Part shown: one piece after another, positions 22,353 through 30,884 of the stretch | How the letters are laid out: each line of letters starts with the position of its first letter | Position numbering within the stretch: the first letter of the stretch is position 1 | From: an uncultured Eubacteriales bacterium | GTDB taxonomy: Bacteria > Bacillota > Clostridia > Oscillospirales > Oscillospiraceae | Assembly (NCBI GenBank): GCA_900549475.1 | Contig: UROF01000001.1 | Span: 186,001 to 250,000 of the forward strand | Length of the DNA: 64,000 bases | Direction: 5' to 3' | Notes under the pieces: model-generated | What the model saw: only the letters and a program-made list of their open reading frames with translations | The model's database searches: none | Told to the model about the DNA's origin: nothing | Program-made: the position numbers and the translations under genes

Positions 22353-22499
22353 CTATCTGCGCAGACAGGCACAGCCGCATCCGATCAGCAAAAATGCCAC
22401 CAGAAACAGCACCGCTCCTGTCGGAAAAATCGCGGCGATCAGGATGCCCAGGCCAAGGGCCAGGGCGCAGATCCCCAGGCAGCGACAACCAGGGCCCAT
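22353..22499 (-). CDS. 48-residue hydrophobic membrane peptide upstream of spoVM
   Basis: The protein starts MGPGCRCLGICALALG and is almost wholly hydrophobic, with two short membrane segments or one hairpin and a Cys-rich basic end (GCGCACLRR). ATG 22499 follows GGAGGCGAGGAGAG, which holds two possible Shine-Dalgarno sites; longer starts upstream (ATG 22535, TTG 22547) are possible. It ends 13 bases before spoVM, and so shares its transcript. A TATAAT without a clear -35 lies at about 22535. I do not recognise the family. Position between the rsgA terminator and spoVM suggests a sporulation role, which is inference. Confidence 0.65.
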   Translation of the reverse strand: MGPGCRCLGICALALGLGILIAAIFPTGAVLFLVAFLLIGCGCACLRR

Positions 22500-22579
22500 C
22501 TCTCCTCGCCTCCTTATCCCTTGATTCATTTCCATTATATACGGCAAATCCCTCCTTGGTGCCGATAAAAACGGGAAAG

Positions 22580-22617
22580 AAAAAACATCCCGGAACAGAT
22601 CTCTCTGTTCCGGGATG
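22580..22617 (-). terminator. Terminator of the prpC-prkC-rsgA operon
   Basis: A perfect 13-bp stem CATCCCGGAACAG with a six-base loop is followed on the minus strand by TTTTTTC. It lies six bases after the rsgA stop codon and separates the growth operon from the spore genes. Confidence 0.9.
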
Positions 22618-22623
22618 CTTCCT

Positions 22624-23520
22624 TTATTTCGTGTCCTTTTGATTCCATGTACGCAGATCCTTGAGCTCCTGGTACAGCCGCATATAGCTCTCGTGCCGGC
22701 TGCGGGGGATACTCCCCTCTTTTACGGCCGCCAGCACCGCACACCCCTTTTCCCGGGTGTGGCTGCATCCCACAAAGCGGCATTTCTCCAGGTAAGGCCG
22801 GAACTCAAGGAAGGTCTCCGGCAGCCGCTCCTTCAGGGCAAGCCCCAGCTCCGCTTCCTCAAAGGAGCTGAAACCCGGTGTGTCAATGACAAATCCGCCG
22901 CAGGACAGGCGATAAAGCTCCACATGGCGGGTGGTATGACGGCCCCGGCCCAGCTTCTCGCTCACCTGGGCCACCTGGAGGGAAAAACCAGGTTCCACAG
23001 CGTTCAAAATACTGGATTTACCTACGCCAGAGTTACCTGTAAAGGCAGATAACTTTCCACCAAGCATCTCTTTGAGTTCAGCAATTCCCTGCCCCGTCTC
23101 CGCGCTGACCTGGACCACAGGAAAACCAGCCTGCCGGTAAATGGCTGCCAAATCGTCTCCGGATGCAAGATCGCACTTGTTGATGCAGATGACCACGCCG
23201 CAGTCCTTCAGCGCAGCGATAGCGGTCACCCGGTCGATGAGAAACGGGTCCGTGACCGGGATCGCCGCCGAGGCGATCACCACCATCTGGTCGATATTGG
23301 CCACGGCGGGACGGACAAAAGCGTTGCGCCGCTCCTCGATCTCCCAGACCATGCCGCAGCCAGGTTCCGTCTCCCGGACTTCTACCCAGTCGCCCACCAG
23401 AGGCGTAAGTCCCTCCTTGCGGAACTTACCTCTGGCCCGGCAGGTCAGCAGGTTCCCGTCCTCCATTTCTACATAGTAAAAACCACTGAGGGCTTTTCTG
23501 ATCCTGCCCCTGTTACTCAC
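22624..23520 (-). CDS. rsgA: Ribosome small-subunit-dependent GTPase A
   Basis: RsgA is a circularly permuted GTPase that assists late 30S maturation. The 298 residues have an N-terminal OB domain, then the G motifs in permuted order: NKCD (G4), later GNSGVGKSS (G1) and DTPGFS (G3). A C-terminal zinc site reads CRFVGCSHTREKGC. I place the start at GTG 23520, which overlaps the prkC stop codon (GTGAGTAA) with GAGG just upstream; this gives the typical N-terminus. It is the last gene of its operon, before a strong terminator. Confidence 0.95.
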   Translation of the reverse strand: MSNRGRIRKALSGFYYVEMEDGNLLTCRARGKFRKEGLTPLVGDWVEVRETEPGCGMVWEIEERRNAFVRPAVANIDQMVVIASAAIPVTDPFLIDRVTAIAALKDCGVVICINKCDLASGDDLAAIYRQAGFPVVQVSAETGQGIAELKEMLGGKLSAFTGNSGVGKSSILNAVEPGFSLQVAQVSEKLGRGRHTTRHVELYRLSCGGFVIDTPGFSSFEEAELGLALKERLPETFLEFRPYLEKCRFVGCSHTREKGCAVLAAVKEGSIPRSRHESYMRLYQELKDLRTWNQKDTK

Positions 23521-25489
23521 TGAACACCTCAATTCTTTCCTCCTGGAGGAAATCATTGACGTAGATCCGCAGGCGATATTCACCGGCCTTGGCATACACC
23601 GACACATCCAGCGTTCCGAAATCTCCCGGAAGCTCGCTTTCAAACACCACCGTGCTGTCCAGATACATGGTAACGGTCACATTCCCTTCGGTATAGGGGA
23701 TAGTATAAGAGATGGTCTTTTCCAGTTCCTTTTCGCCGTCGCTGTAGGTAAAGGTAACGGTGGTACCTTCTGCCACTTCCTCGCCCGTGTCCACGCTCTG
23801 CGTCAGGACCTGGCCCTCAGGAGCAGAGCCTTCTACAGGCTTGAAACTTGCCACCAGGCCCGCCTGATCCATCATCTGCTGCACTTCCTCGATGCTCTTT
23901 CCTTCACACAGGGGCATGGTCACATAGTTGATCTTCGGCCCAAGGCTGACGATCAGCGTGATCGTATCCCCCTCCGCCAGAGGCTCACCGGCAGCAGGGA
24001 TGGTACGGATGATATTGCCTGCCTTTATGGTATCGCTGTTCTCCGCCGTTCCCTCCTCGATGGTCAGGTTCAGCTTGCTCAGCTCAGAATTCTGGGACAA
24101 AATCAGTTTGGCGCTGCGGGCCTCCACATCCACCACGTTGGGCATGGTACCGGACATCGCCCCAAGGCTCACCGTAACGTTGATCGTGAAATTGGCGCTG
24201 TTGTCCTGTCCAGGATCAGCCCGTCTCTTGGTCCCTTCAACAGGGTCCTGGCTCATAATCGTCCCTTCAGGATATTCATTGCTGTTCTTATAATCGTCCT
24301 CGACAATGGTAAATATCCCCTTTACGCCCTCCAGCTCTTTCGCCTCATCCACCGTATATCCTAACAAATCAGGCACCGTATACTCCGTAATGTTCGGCGA
24401 TAAGCTGTTCATCACCCCGCGGAACAGCGCGGTAATGGCAAAATAACCCGCTACGGCAAGGACGATGATCAGCAGCAGGATCTTCCACCAATTGCTCTTT
24501 GGTCTGCGGTCATCCTCATCATACTCCTCATTCTCCGGCTCGTGGACCGGCCGGTAGGTCTGGGGGCGGGTGCGGGTAACACTGACATTGGGGAGATATT
24601 GGGTAGGTTCATCCTCCCCCTCCCGCTCCGAAGGAAGATCCTCCGGCGTATAGTCAAAACTGGGCGTGGGGTCCTTGCGGAAGGCCTCCAGATCCGCCAG
24701 CATCTCGTCAGCGGTGGAATAACGCCGGTTCCGGTCGCAGGCCATGGCTTTCAGACAGATCTGCTCCAGCGCCTCCGGGATATCGGGGTTCAGCTCCCGG
24801 GGCGGCAGCGGCACTGCACTGAAATGCTGGATGGCAATGGACACCGGGTTGTCCCCATCAAAGGGCAGGCGGCTGGTAAGCATCTCATAGAGGACCACAC
24901 CAGCAGAATAGATATCACTGCGGTTGTCGGTATAATCCCCCTTAGCCTGCTCCGGAGAGATATAGTGAACAGAGCCGATGGCCTCATTGGAAGCATTGGC
25001 CCCGTTGGAGAGGCAGGCAATACCAAAATCCGTCACCTTTACGGTGCCATCCCGCAGGATCATGATGTTCTGAGGCTTGATATCCCGGTGGATGATCCCC
25101 CGGCTGTGGGCATGGCTGAGGCCTTTCATGATCTGAGTGATAAAGTGGAGAGCCTCCGGCCAGTTGAGCTTCCCCCGGCGCTCCATATACTGCTTGAGCG
25201 TGATGCCGTCAATGAGTTCCATAACGATATAGTCCATATCGCCGCCCCGGGACACGTCGTACACTGCCATAATGTTGGGGTGGGACAGCATCGCAACAGC
25301 CTGGGATTCATCGTGGAACCGGCGGCGGAACTCTGCATCCTCTGAGAGATCCTTTTTCAGCATCTTGATGGCGACAAGACGGTTGAGCCGATGACACTTG
25401 GCCTTGAACACCACCGCCATGCCCCCGGTACCAATGACTTCCAGGATCTCATAGCGGTTATCCAGCATCTTTCCTATGTAACGTTCCAT
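23513..25489 (-). CDS. prkC: PASTA-domain Ser/Thr protein kinase
   Basis: This membrane receptor kinase has 658 residues. The N-terminal kinase domain (about 8-270) has the glycine loop GTGGMAVVFKA, the catalytic HRDIKPQN and DFG, and the SPEQAKGDYTDNRSDIYS activation segment. A proline/charged juxtamembrane region and one membrane helix (about residues 340-360) lead to three PASTA repeats outside, which bind muropeptides, and a short beta-rich end. PrkC couples cell-wall state to growth and, in Bacillus, to spore germination. ATG 25489 is chosen because the protein then starts MERYIGKMLDNRYEIL. Its phosphatase gene is next upstream. Confidence 0.96.
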   Translation of the reverse strand: MERYIGKMLDNRYEILEVIGTGGMAVVFKAKCHRLNRLVAIKMLKKDLSEDAEFRRRFHDESQAVAMLSHPNIMAVYDVSRGGDMDYIVMELIDGITLKQYMERRGKLNWPEALHFITQIMKGLSHAHSRGIIHRDIKPQNIMILRDGTVKVTDFGIACLSNGANASNEAIGSVHYISPEQAKGDYTDNRSDIYSAGVVLYEMLTSRLPFDGDNPVSIAIQHFSAVPLPPRELNPDIPEALEQICLKAMACDRNRRYSTADEMLADLEAFRKDPTPSFDYTPEDLPSEREGEDEPTQYLPNVSVTRTRPQTYRPVHEPENEEYDEDDRRPKSNWWKILLLIIVLAVAGYFAITALFRGVMNSLSPNITEYTVPDLLGYTVDEAKELEGVKGIFTIVEDDYKNSNEYPEGTIMSQDPVEGTKRRADPGQDNSANFTINVTVSLGAMSGTMPNVVDVEARSAKLILSQNSELSKLNLTIEEGTAENSDTIKAGNIIRTIPAAGEPLAEGDTITLIVSLGPKINYVTMPLCEGKSIEEVQQMMDQAGLVASFKPVEGSAPEGQVLTQSVDTGEEVAEGTTVTFTYSDGEKELEKTISYTIPYTEGNVTVTMYLDSTVVFESELPGDFGTLDVSVYAKAGEYRLRIYVNDFLQEERIEVFSE

Positions 25490-25523
25490 AGTAAAGCATC
25501 CTTTCTTCCTTGGTCTAGGGTCA

Positions 25524-26267
25524 TCACAGCTGCTTGAGCAGCACAGCGGTAACGTTGTCCGCCGCGCCACGCCGTTTTGCCAGATCCAGCAGGCGATCCA
25601 TGCAGCTGTTGGGATCGCCGCCCCGGAGGATCTCCTCCTCCATCTCCTTATCAGTAGCCGTCTCAATCAGGCCGTCCGTGCAGAGCAGGACATAGTCGCC
25701 CGGCTCCATATGCAGCAGATAACTGTCACTGAGAGCATCCTCCTCCGGACCAAGGGCCCGGGTGATGAGATTGCGGTCCGGATGGCAGCGGGCCTGCTCC
25801 TCCGTGATATTGCCCAGTTCCACCAGACGCTCCACCAGGGAGTGATCCCGGGTCACCCGGGAGATACCGCTGTTTTGACGCACAAGATAGGCGCGGCTGT
25901 CTCCCACATTGGAGACCAGTACCTGCCCCTCCCAGGCCACGGCGGAGACCAAGGTAGTCCCCATCCCACGCAGGCCCGGTTCCGCCTGGGACCGCTGATA
26001 AACCGCACGGTTGGCGGAGGACACCGCAAAATCCGCCACCTGACGGATCTCCTCGGCGTCCATTCCAGGGCGCAGATTGCCCTGGCAGGCATCAATAAAT
26101 GTCTCTACTGCCAGGGTGCTGGCCAGACGTCCCCCGCCGGGGCCGCCCATACCGTCACAAACCACACATACGGTGTATCCGGTATCCTCGCTGACACGCA
26201 CTGCATAAGCGTCCTGATTTTCCTTGCGTACAAGACCGATATCCGTCATTCCCCATATCTTCATCAT
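25524..26267 (-). CDS. prpC: PP2C-type protein phosphatase, Stp/PrpC
   Basis: This metal-dependent phosphatase reverses PrkC phosphorylation. The 247 residues hold the PP2C motifs: TDIGLVRKENQD near the start, VCDGMGGPGGG with the metal-binding Asp and Gly, SNVGDSRAYLV, TRDHSLVE and LCTDGL. The start ATG overlaps the rlmN stop codon (CTATGATG), and a second ATG follows at once. It lies 34 bases before prkC. The rlmN-prpC-prkC-rsgA order is the standard Firmicutes arrangement. Confidence 0.96.
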   Translation of the reverse strand: MMKIWGMTDIGLVRKENQDAYAVRVSEDTGYTVCVVCDGMGGPGGGRLASTLAVETFIDACQGNLRPGMDAEEIRQVADFAVSSANRAVYQRSQAEPGLRGMGTTLVSAVAWEGQVLVSNVGDSRAYLVRQNSGISRVTRDHSLVERLVELGNITEEQARCHPDRNLITRALGPEEDALSDSYLLHMEPGDYVLLCTDGLIETATDKEMEEEILRGGDPNSCMDRLLDLAKRRGAADNVTAVLLKQL

Positions 26268-27310
26268 AGCTGATTATTCCTCTCTCCATCCTCCATGGCC
26301 TTTCTTCTCAGCTGGCCGCAGGAGGCGTCGATATCCCCGCCCAGGCTCCGCCGCACAGTGGCGGTGATGCCGTGGCTCTCCAGCCGCTGCTGGAACTGCC
26401 GGATGCGGCGGCTGGGCTTCAGGGGACTCTCCCTCACATCGTTGAGGGGGATCATATTCACATGGCCCGGCATGCCCCTGAGCTTCTCTGCGATCAGGTC
26501 CGCCTGCCAGTCATGGTCATTGACTCCGTCGATCATGGCGTATTCAAAGCTGATACGCCGGCCGGTCTGCCGGAAATAGTCGTGGCAGGCGGCAAACAGC
26601 TCCTCCACGTCATAGGCCCGGTTCACCGGCATAATGCGGCTGCGGGTCTCACTGTCCGGGGCGTGGAGGGAGACCGACAGCGTCAGCTGCAGCTGCAGCT
26701 CACCCAGCCGCCGGATCCCCGGGATCACACCGCAGGTGGACAGGCTGATATGGCGCATGCCGATATCCATCCCATCCCGGTGGTTCACCAGTTCCAGAAA
26801 CCGCAGCACATTGTCCAGGTTGTCCATAGGCTCTCCGATGCCCATAAGGACGATGTTGGAAATAGGCCTTCCGCTGTCCCGCTGGGTGAACAGTACCTGG
26901 TCCAGCATCTCCGACGGCCGGAGATCCCGTACCTTGCCACCCACCGTGGAGGCGCAGAAAGCGCAGCCCATCCGGCATCCCACCTGGCTGGAGATACACA
27001 CCGTGTTCCCGTGGTGGTACTGCATCAGCACGGTCTCGATGCAGTTGCCGTCCATCAGTTCCCACAGATATTTAATGGTCCCGTCCAACCGGGACATCTG
27101 CTTGCGGGCGACCCGCAGCGCATTGATGTAATAGCGATCCTCCAGCTTCTCCCGCAGAGGCTTGGAGAGGTTTGTCATCTCTCCGAAGGAGACAGCCCCC
27201 TGCTGGTGAAGCCAGGTAAAGATCTGTCTGCCCCGGAAGGCGGGCTCTCCCAGATCCTTCATCGCCTGGGTGATCTCCTCCAGGGTCATGGATTTTATGT
27301 CTTCTCTCAT
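26264..27310 (-). CDS. rlmN: 23S rRNA/tRNA adenine-C2 methyltransferase RlmN
   Basis: RlmN is a radical SAM enzyme that methylates C2 of A2503 in 23S rRNA and of A37 in some tRNAs. The 348 residues carry the iron-sulphur motif GCRMGCAFCAST. The conserved helper Cys lies in STCGVIPGI, and the C-terminal methyl-carrying Cys is in DASCGQL. ATG 27310 overlaps the rsmB stop codon (TTATGA) with GAGGAAG in front. Overlaps on both sides show tight coupling with rsmB and prpC. Confidence 0.97.
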   Translation of the reverse strand: MREDIKSMTLEEITQAMKDLGEPAFRGRQIFTWLHQQGAVSFGEMTNLSKPLREKLEDRYYINALRVARKQMSRLDGTIKYLWELMDGNCIETVLMQYHHGNTVCISSQVGCRMGCAFCASTVGGKVRDLRPSEMLDQVLFTQRDSGRPISNIVLMGIGEPMDNLDNVLRFLELVNHRDGMDIGMRHISLSTCGVIPGIRRLGELQLQLTLSVSLHAPDSETRSRIMPVNRAYDVEELFAACHDYFRQTGRRISFEYAMIDGVNDHDWQADLIAEKLRGMPGHVNMIPLNDVRESPLKPSRRIRQFQQRLESHGITATVRRSLGGDIDASCGQLRRKAMEDGERNNQL

Positions 27311-28632
27311 AACTTCCTCATTTTGCAGAGATAGAATCCGTCGGTACCGTGGCGCTGAGGCCACAACGTCAGTTTCCCCTCCGGCGCCTCCCAGCCCTCA
27401 TGGAGGGTAAAGGGTACCGCCGCAAACTCCGGGTGTCCGGCCAAAAAGGCATCACTTACCCCTTCGTTCTCCTCGGGCAGGATCGTGCAAGTGGAGTAGA
27501 GCAGTACACCGCCGGGGCGCACATAGCGGCAGGCATTCTCCAGGATCGCCCGCTGAACGGCAGGCAGTCCCTTCAGGGCCTGTGGGTCCTTATAACGGAT
27601 CTCCGGTTTTTTCCGGATGACCCCCAGGCCGGAGCAGGGCACGTCACAGAGCACCACATCAAAGGCATCGTTCCATTCCGGACGATTCTCCCGGCCATCG
27701 GCCAGGTGGGTGGTCATGCAGGCAATACCCAGCCGCTGGGCCCCTTTTTCCATCAGTGTCAGCTTGTGGGGATGGATGTCACAGGCAATGATCGCACCTT
27801 TGCCCCCCATATCCCCGGCTGCGGCAAAGGATTTGCCGCCGGGAGCGGCGCACACGTCCAGCACCTGATCGCCAGCCTTGGGCCCTGCCGCCAGAACGGA
27901 CAGCCGGGCGGCGGCATCCTGGACCCGAAAAAAGCCCTGCTGAAATGCCGGCATCTGCTCCAGATCCCCGCCGCCGGAGATGGTACCGCAGCCCGCCAGC
28001 CAGGGGTGGGGCGTATAAACTGCTCCTTCGTCCTCTAACGCATGGATCAGCTCTTCCAGGGTACACCGCAGAGGATTGTGCTGGATCACCAGGGGCGCCG
28101 CCTCATTGTCGGCAGCCAAAAAGGCCTCCGCCTCCTCCCTGCCCAACAGCTCAACCAGCCGCTTTGCCAGCCACAGAGGGTGACTATAGCGCAGAGAGAG
28201 GTAACTTGCCGGATCTTTGGCAGGGATTGCCGGCAGATGTTCTTTATTGGTACTGATTTTACGGAGCACGGCATTGACCAATCCCGCCGCTCTCTGACGG
28301 CGATGGCTCTTTACCATCTCCACCGCCTGGCTCACCGCCGCGCTGTCTGGTACCCGATCCATCAGCAGAATCTGGCAGGCCCCCAGCCGCAGTACATCCC
28401 GGACAAAAGGTTCCAGCTTCTCCACCGGCTGCGCGCAGTATTGGCCTAGATAAAAATCCAGCAGGGCAGCGTTTTGCAGTACTCCATAGGTCAGCCGGGC
28501 GGCAAAGGCCGCTTCCCGGCGGTCCAATCCCCCCCGGCGGCAGGCTGCTTTCAGGCTGCCGTCAGACCAGGCGTCCAGCTTCCGGCAGGCGGTAAGCACC
28601 TCCAGTGCTACTTCTCTTCCGTTTCCTGCCAT
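27307..28632 (-). CDS. rsmB: 16S rRNA (cytosine-967-C5)-methyltransferase
   Basis: RsmB methylates C967 of 16S rRNA. The 441 residues have an N-terminal NusB-like RNA-binding domain (about 1-140), then the methyltransferase domain with the SAM motif DVCAAPGGK. The two catalytic Cys motifs are DVPCSGLG and YSTCTI. ATG 28632 follows GGAGAGACTGAT and lies two bases after the stop codon of the peptidase gene. The gene is intact and of normal length. Confidence 0.96.
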   Translation of the reverse strand: MAGNGREVALEVLTACRKLDAWSDGSLKAACRRGGLDRREAAFAARLTYGVLQNAALLDFYLGQYCAQPVEKLEPFVRDVLRLGACQILLMDRVPDSAAVSQAVEMVKSHRRQRAAGLVNAVLRKISTNKEHLPAIPAKDPASYLSLRYSHPLWLAKRLVELLGREEAEAFLAADNEAAPLVIQHNPLRCTLEELIHALEDEGAVYTPHPWLAGCGTISGGGDLEQMPAFQQGFFRVQDAAARLSVLAAGPKAGDQVLDVCAAPGGKSFAAAGDMGGKGAIIACDIHPHKLTLMEKGAQRLGIACMTTHLADGRENRPEWNDAFDVVLCDVPCSGLGVIRKKPEIRYKDPQALKGLPAVQRAILENACRYVRPGGVLLYSTCTILPEENEGVSDAFLAGHPEFAAVPFTLHEGWEAPEGKLTLWPQRHGTDGFYLCKMRKL

Positions 28633-28633
28633 A

Positions 28634-29347
28634 TCAGTCTCTCCGGTTATTGCGTCCGGCAAAAATCAGCACATACCGCAGCAGCTGCAAAAGGGACATC
28701 AGAAGCGCCGCTACATAAGTCAGCGCCGCGGCCCGCAGCACCTTCTTGGCCCCCTCCTGCTCATCGGGGTCCAGCAGGAAACTGCCCTCGATCGTACCAA
28801 TGGCCCGGGCAGAGGCGTCAAATTCCACCGGCAGCGTCACCAGCTGGAAGACGGTGGTCAGCCCAAACAGGACGATACCAATGGCAAACAGAGGCTGGAC
28901 ATACAGTACCAGCCCCAAAATGAGGGCAATAAAGGCAAACTGGGACCCGAACTGGGTCACCGGGATAATGGCAGTGCGTACCCGCACCGGGCCGTAGCCC
29001 ACAGCGTACTGCACCGCGTGGCCCGCTTCGTGGGCCGCCACCCCTACTGCCGCCACGGTGTCACTGTTGTACACCGGCTCAGAGAGATAGATGGTGTTGT
29101 CCCGGGGATCATAGTGGTCCGTCAAACGGCCCCGGCAGGGACGGATATTGACATCCGTGATACCATGGGCCCGCAGCACCTCATAGGCCGCCTGGGCACC
29201 GGTAATATGGCGGTGGTTACGGACCTGACTGTACTTGTTGAAATTCCCGCTGACCTTGGCCTGGGCATACACAGACAAAATCAACACAGGGATCAGCAGG
29301 ATCCAGTAGATGGAATCATAATAGAAGGGCGTAGCGTAAACGGGCAT
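28634..29347 (-). CDS. YugP-family zinc membrane metallopeptidase
   Basis: This integral membrane protein has 237 residues, a first membrane segment at about residues 12-30 and two or three more after residue 140. The zinc-binding catalytic motif AAHEAGHAVQY (HExxH) is at about residue 118. The family (YugP, PF04298) is widespread in Firmicutes; its substrate is unknown. ATG 29347 follows GGGGAGG. The gene lies between fmt and rsmB in the conserved translation operon, a placing seen in related Clostridia. Confidence 0.93.
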   Translation of the reverse strand: MPVYATPFYYDSIYWILLIPVLILSVYAQAKVSGNFNKYSQVRNHRHITGAQAAYEVLRAHGITDVNIRPCRGRLTDHYDPRDNTIYLSEPVYNSDTVAAVGVAAHEAGHAVQYAVGYGPVRVRTAIIPVTQFGSQFAFIALILGLVLYVQPLFAIGIVLFGLTTVFQLVTLPVEFDASARAIGTIEGSFLLDPDEQEGAKKVLRAAALTYVAALLMSLLQLLRYVLIFAGRNNRRD

Positions 29348-29390
29348 AAAAACCTCCCCGCGCCTTATGGCGCTCAAACATAACGGGCAA

Positions 29391-30311
29391 TCAAAGCTTG
29401 ATCGGATGGCCCCGCAGATAATCTCCGGCAGACATACGGCGTCCGCCGTCGGCCTGGAGCTCAGTGATCCGCACCGAAGTTCCTTCCCCGGCGGAAACTA
29501 CGATCCCAGTTTTATCAGCGGAGAGGATGGTCCCCGGCACATCACAATTTACGGGGCCCGCATCTTCTGCCCGGTATACCTTCCAGCGAACACCGGCCAC
29601 ATCGGTGGTGGCACAGGGCCATGGGATGAGTCCTCGGACCTGATTGGCGATAGAACATGCGTTTTTGTTCCAGTCAATGGGGGACATCTCCCGGGAGAGA
29701 AGGCTGGCATACTGATACTGGGGGCCGTATACCTGGGGTGTTCGGGTGGCAGTACCGTTTTCCAGGCGGCGGAGAGCCTCGCTGGCCGCCTTTCCGCCCA
29801 GAAGCGCCAGGCGAGCGTAGAGCTGTCCCGCATCTTCGTCGGCACCAATGGGGGTGCGCTCCGCAAGAAGGATATCCCCCGCGTCCAGCTCCGCCGCCAT
29901 ATACTGAATGGTGACGCCCGTCTCCTGATCTCCATTGAGGATCGCCCAGTTGATCGGGGCAGCACCCCGGTACTGGGGCAGCAGCGAAGAATGGACATTG
30001 AGAATAGCGGTCTTAGGAATATCCAACAGAGCCTGAGGCAGCAGCTTCCCATAGGCCGCCACCAATATCACATCCGGCTCCAGAGCGCGAATCTGCTCCA
30101 AGGTGGCATCATCCCGGCAGGATTGAGGCTGATATACAGGAATATTAACTGACATGGCATATTCCTTTACAGGAGTTGGTATCAGCTTCATTCCCCGGTT
30201 TTTCGGCTTATCCGGCTGGGTATAGGCAGCTACCACGTCCCAGCCGTCCTCTACTACCTGGCGGAGGACCTCCACAGCAAATTCCGGGGTACCCATGAAT
30301 ACGATCCGCAT
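29391..30311 (-). CDS. fmt: Methionyl-tRNA formyltransferase
   Basis: Fmt formylates the initiator Met-tRNA with 10-formyltetrahydrofolate. The 306 residues start MRIVFMGTPEFA and contain the folate-binding NVHSSLLPQYRGAAPI with the catalytic Asn-His pair; the C-terminal OB-like tRNA-binding domain begins at about 205. The start overlaps the def stop codon by one base (TGATG), which links formylation and deformylation in one operon, as is usual. Confidence 0.98.
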   Translation of the reverse strand: MRIVFMGTPEFAVEVLRQVVEDGWDVVAAYTQPDKPKNRGMKLIPTPVKEYAMSVNIPVYQPQSCRDDATLEQIRALEPDVILVAAYGKLLPQALLDIPKTAILNVHSSLLPQYRGAAPINWAILNGDQETGVTIQYMAAELDAGDILLAERTPIGADEDAGQLYARLALLGGKAASEALRRLENGTATRTPQVYGPQYQYASLLSREMSPIDWNKNACSIANQVRGLIPWPCATTDVAGVRWKVYRAEDAGPVNCDVPGTILSADKTGIVVSAGEGTSVRITELQADGGRRMSAGDYLRGHPIKL

Positions 30312-30826
30312 CAGTCCTCGTTCTCCTCCTCGATCTCATAGCCCTGCTGCCGGTAGTATTCTGCCATCTCCTCGTCTGTCAGGAAATGATCAATATGCTC
30401 CACATACAGGTGGCCGTCCAGGTGCTCCAGCTCATGGCAGAAACAGCGGGCGGTAAGCTCTGTGCCCTCCACCTCAAACCAGTCACCATAGCGATCCTGG
30501 GCCCGTACCCGCACATGGTTGGGCCGGGTGACCATACCAAACTTACCAGGGACGCTCAGGCAGCCCTCCGGGCCAGTCTGCTCCCCTTCGGAAAAGATGA
30601 TCTCCGGATTCACCAGTTCAATGGGCTGATCCTCCTCATCGAGAACCACCACCGCCCGGCGCAAGATCCCCACCTGGGGGGCCGCCAGACCCACACCCTG
30701 GGCCTCCGCCAGCGTATCCTTCAGATCATCCAGGAGATCATGGAGCCGCTGATTGAAATCCGTTACCGGCCGGCATTTTTTATTGAGCACCTCGTCGCCC
30801 ATGGTCACGATCTTTCTGATTGCCAT
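30311..30826 (-). CDS. def: Peptide deformylase
   Basis: This metalloenzyme removes the N-formyl group from nascent proteins. The 171 residues contain all three motifs: GVGLAAPQVG, EGCLSVPG with the metal-binding Cys, and CHELEHLDG with the HExxH-type His pair and Glu. In most homologues the last motif reads QHExDHLxG; here Cys stands before the first His, a small variation. It overlaps fmt by one base and follows priA after 58 bases. Confidence 0.97.
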   Translation of the reverse strand: MAIRKIVTMGDEVLNKKCRPVTDFNQRLHDLLDDLKDTLAEAQGVGLAAPQVGILRRAVVVLDEEDQPIELVNPEIIFSEGEQTGPEGCLSVPGKFGMVTRPNHVRVRAQDRYGDWFEVEGTELTARCFCHELEHLDGHLYVEHIDHFLTDEEMAEYYRQQGYEIEEENED

Positions 30827-30884
30827 AGCTTATTGTATCCCCCTTCCGGCGAAACAAGTCCGCCGTACATGATTTTTCTTTTGC

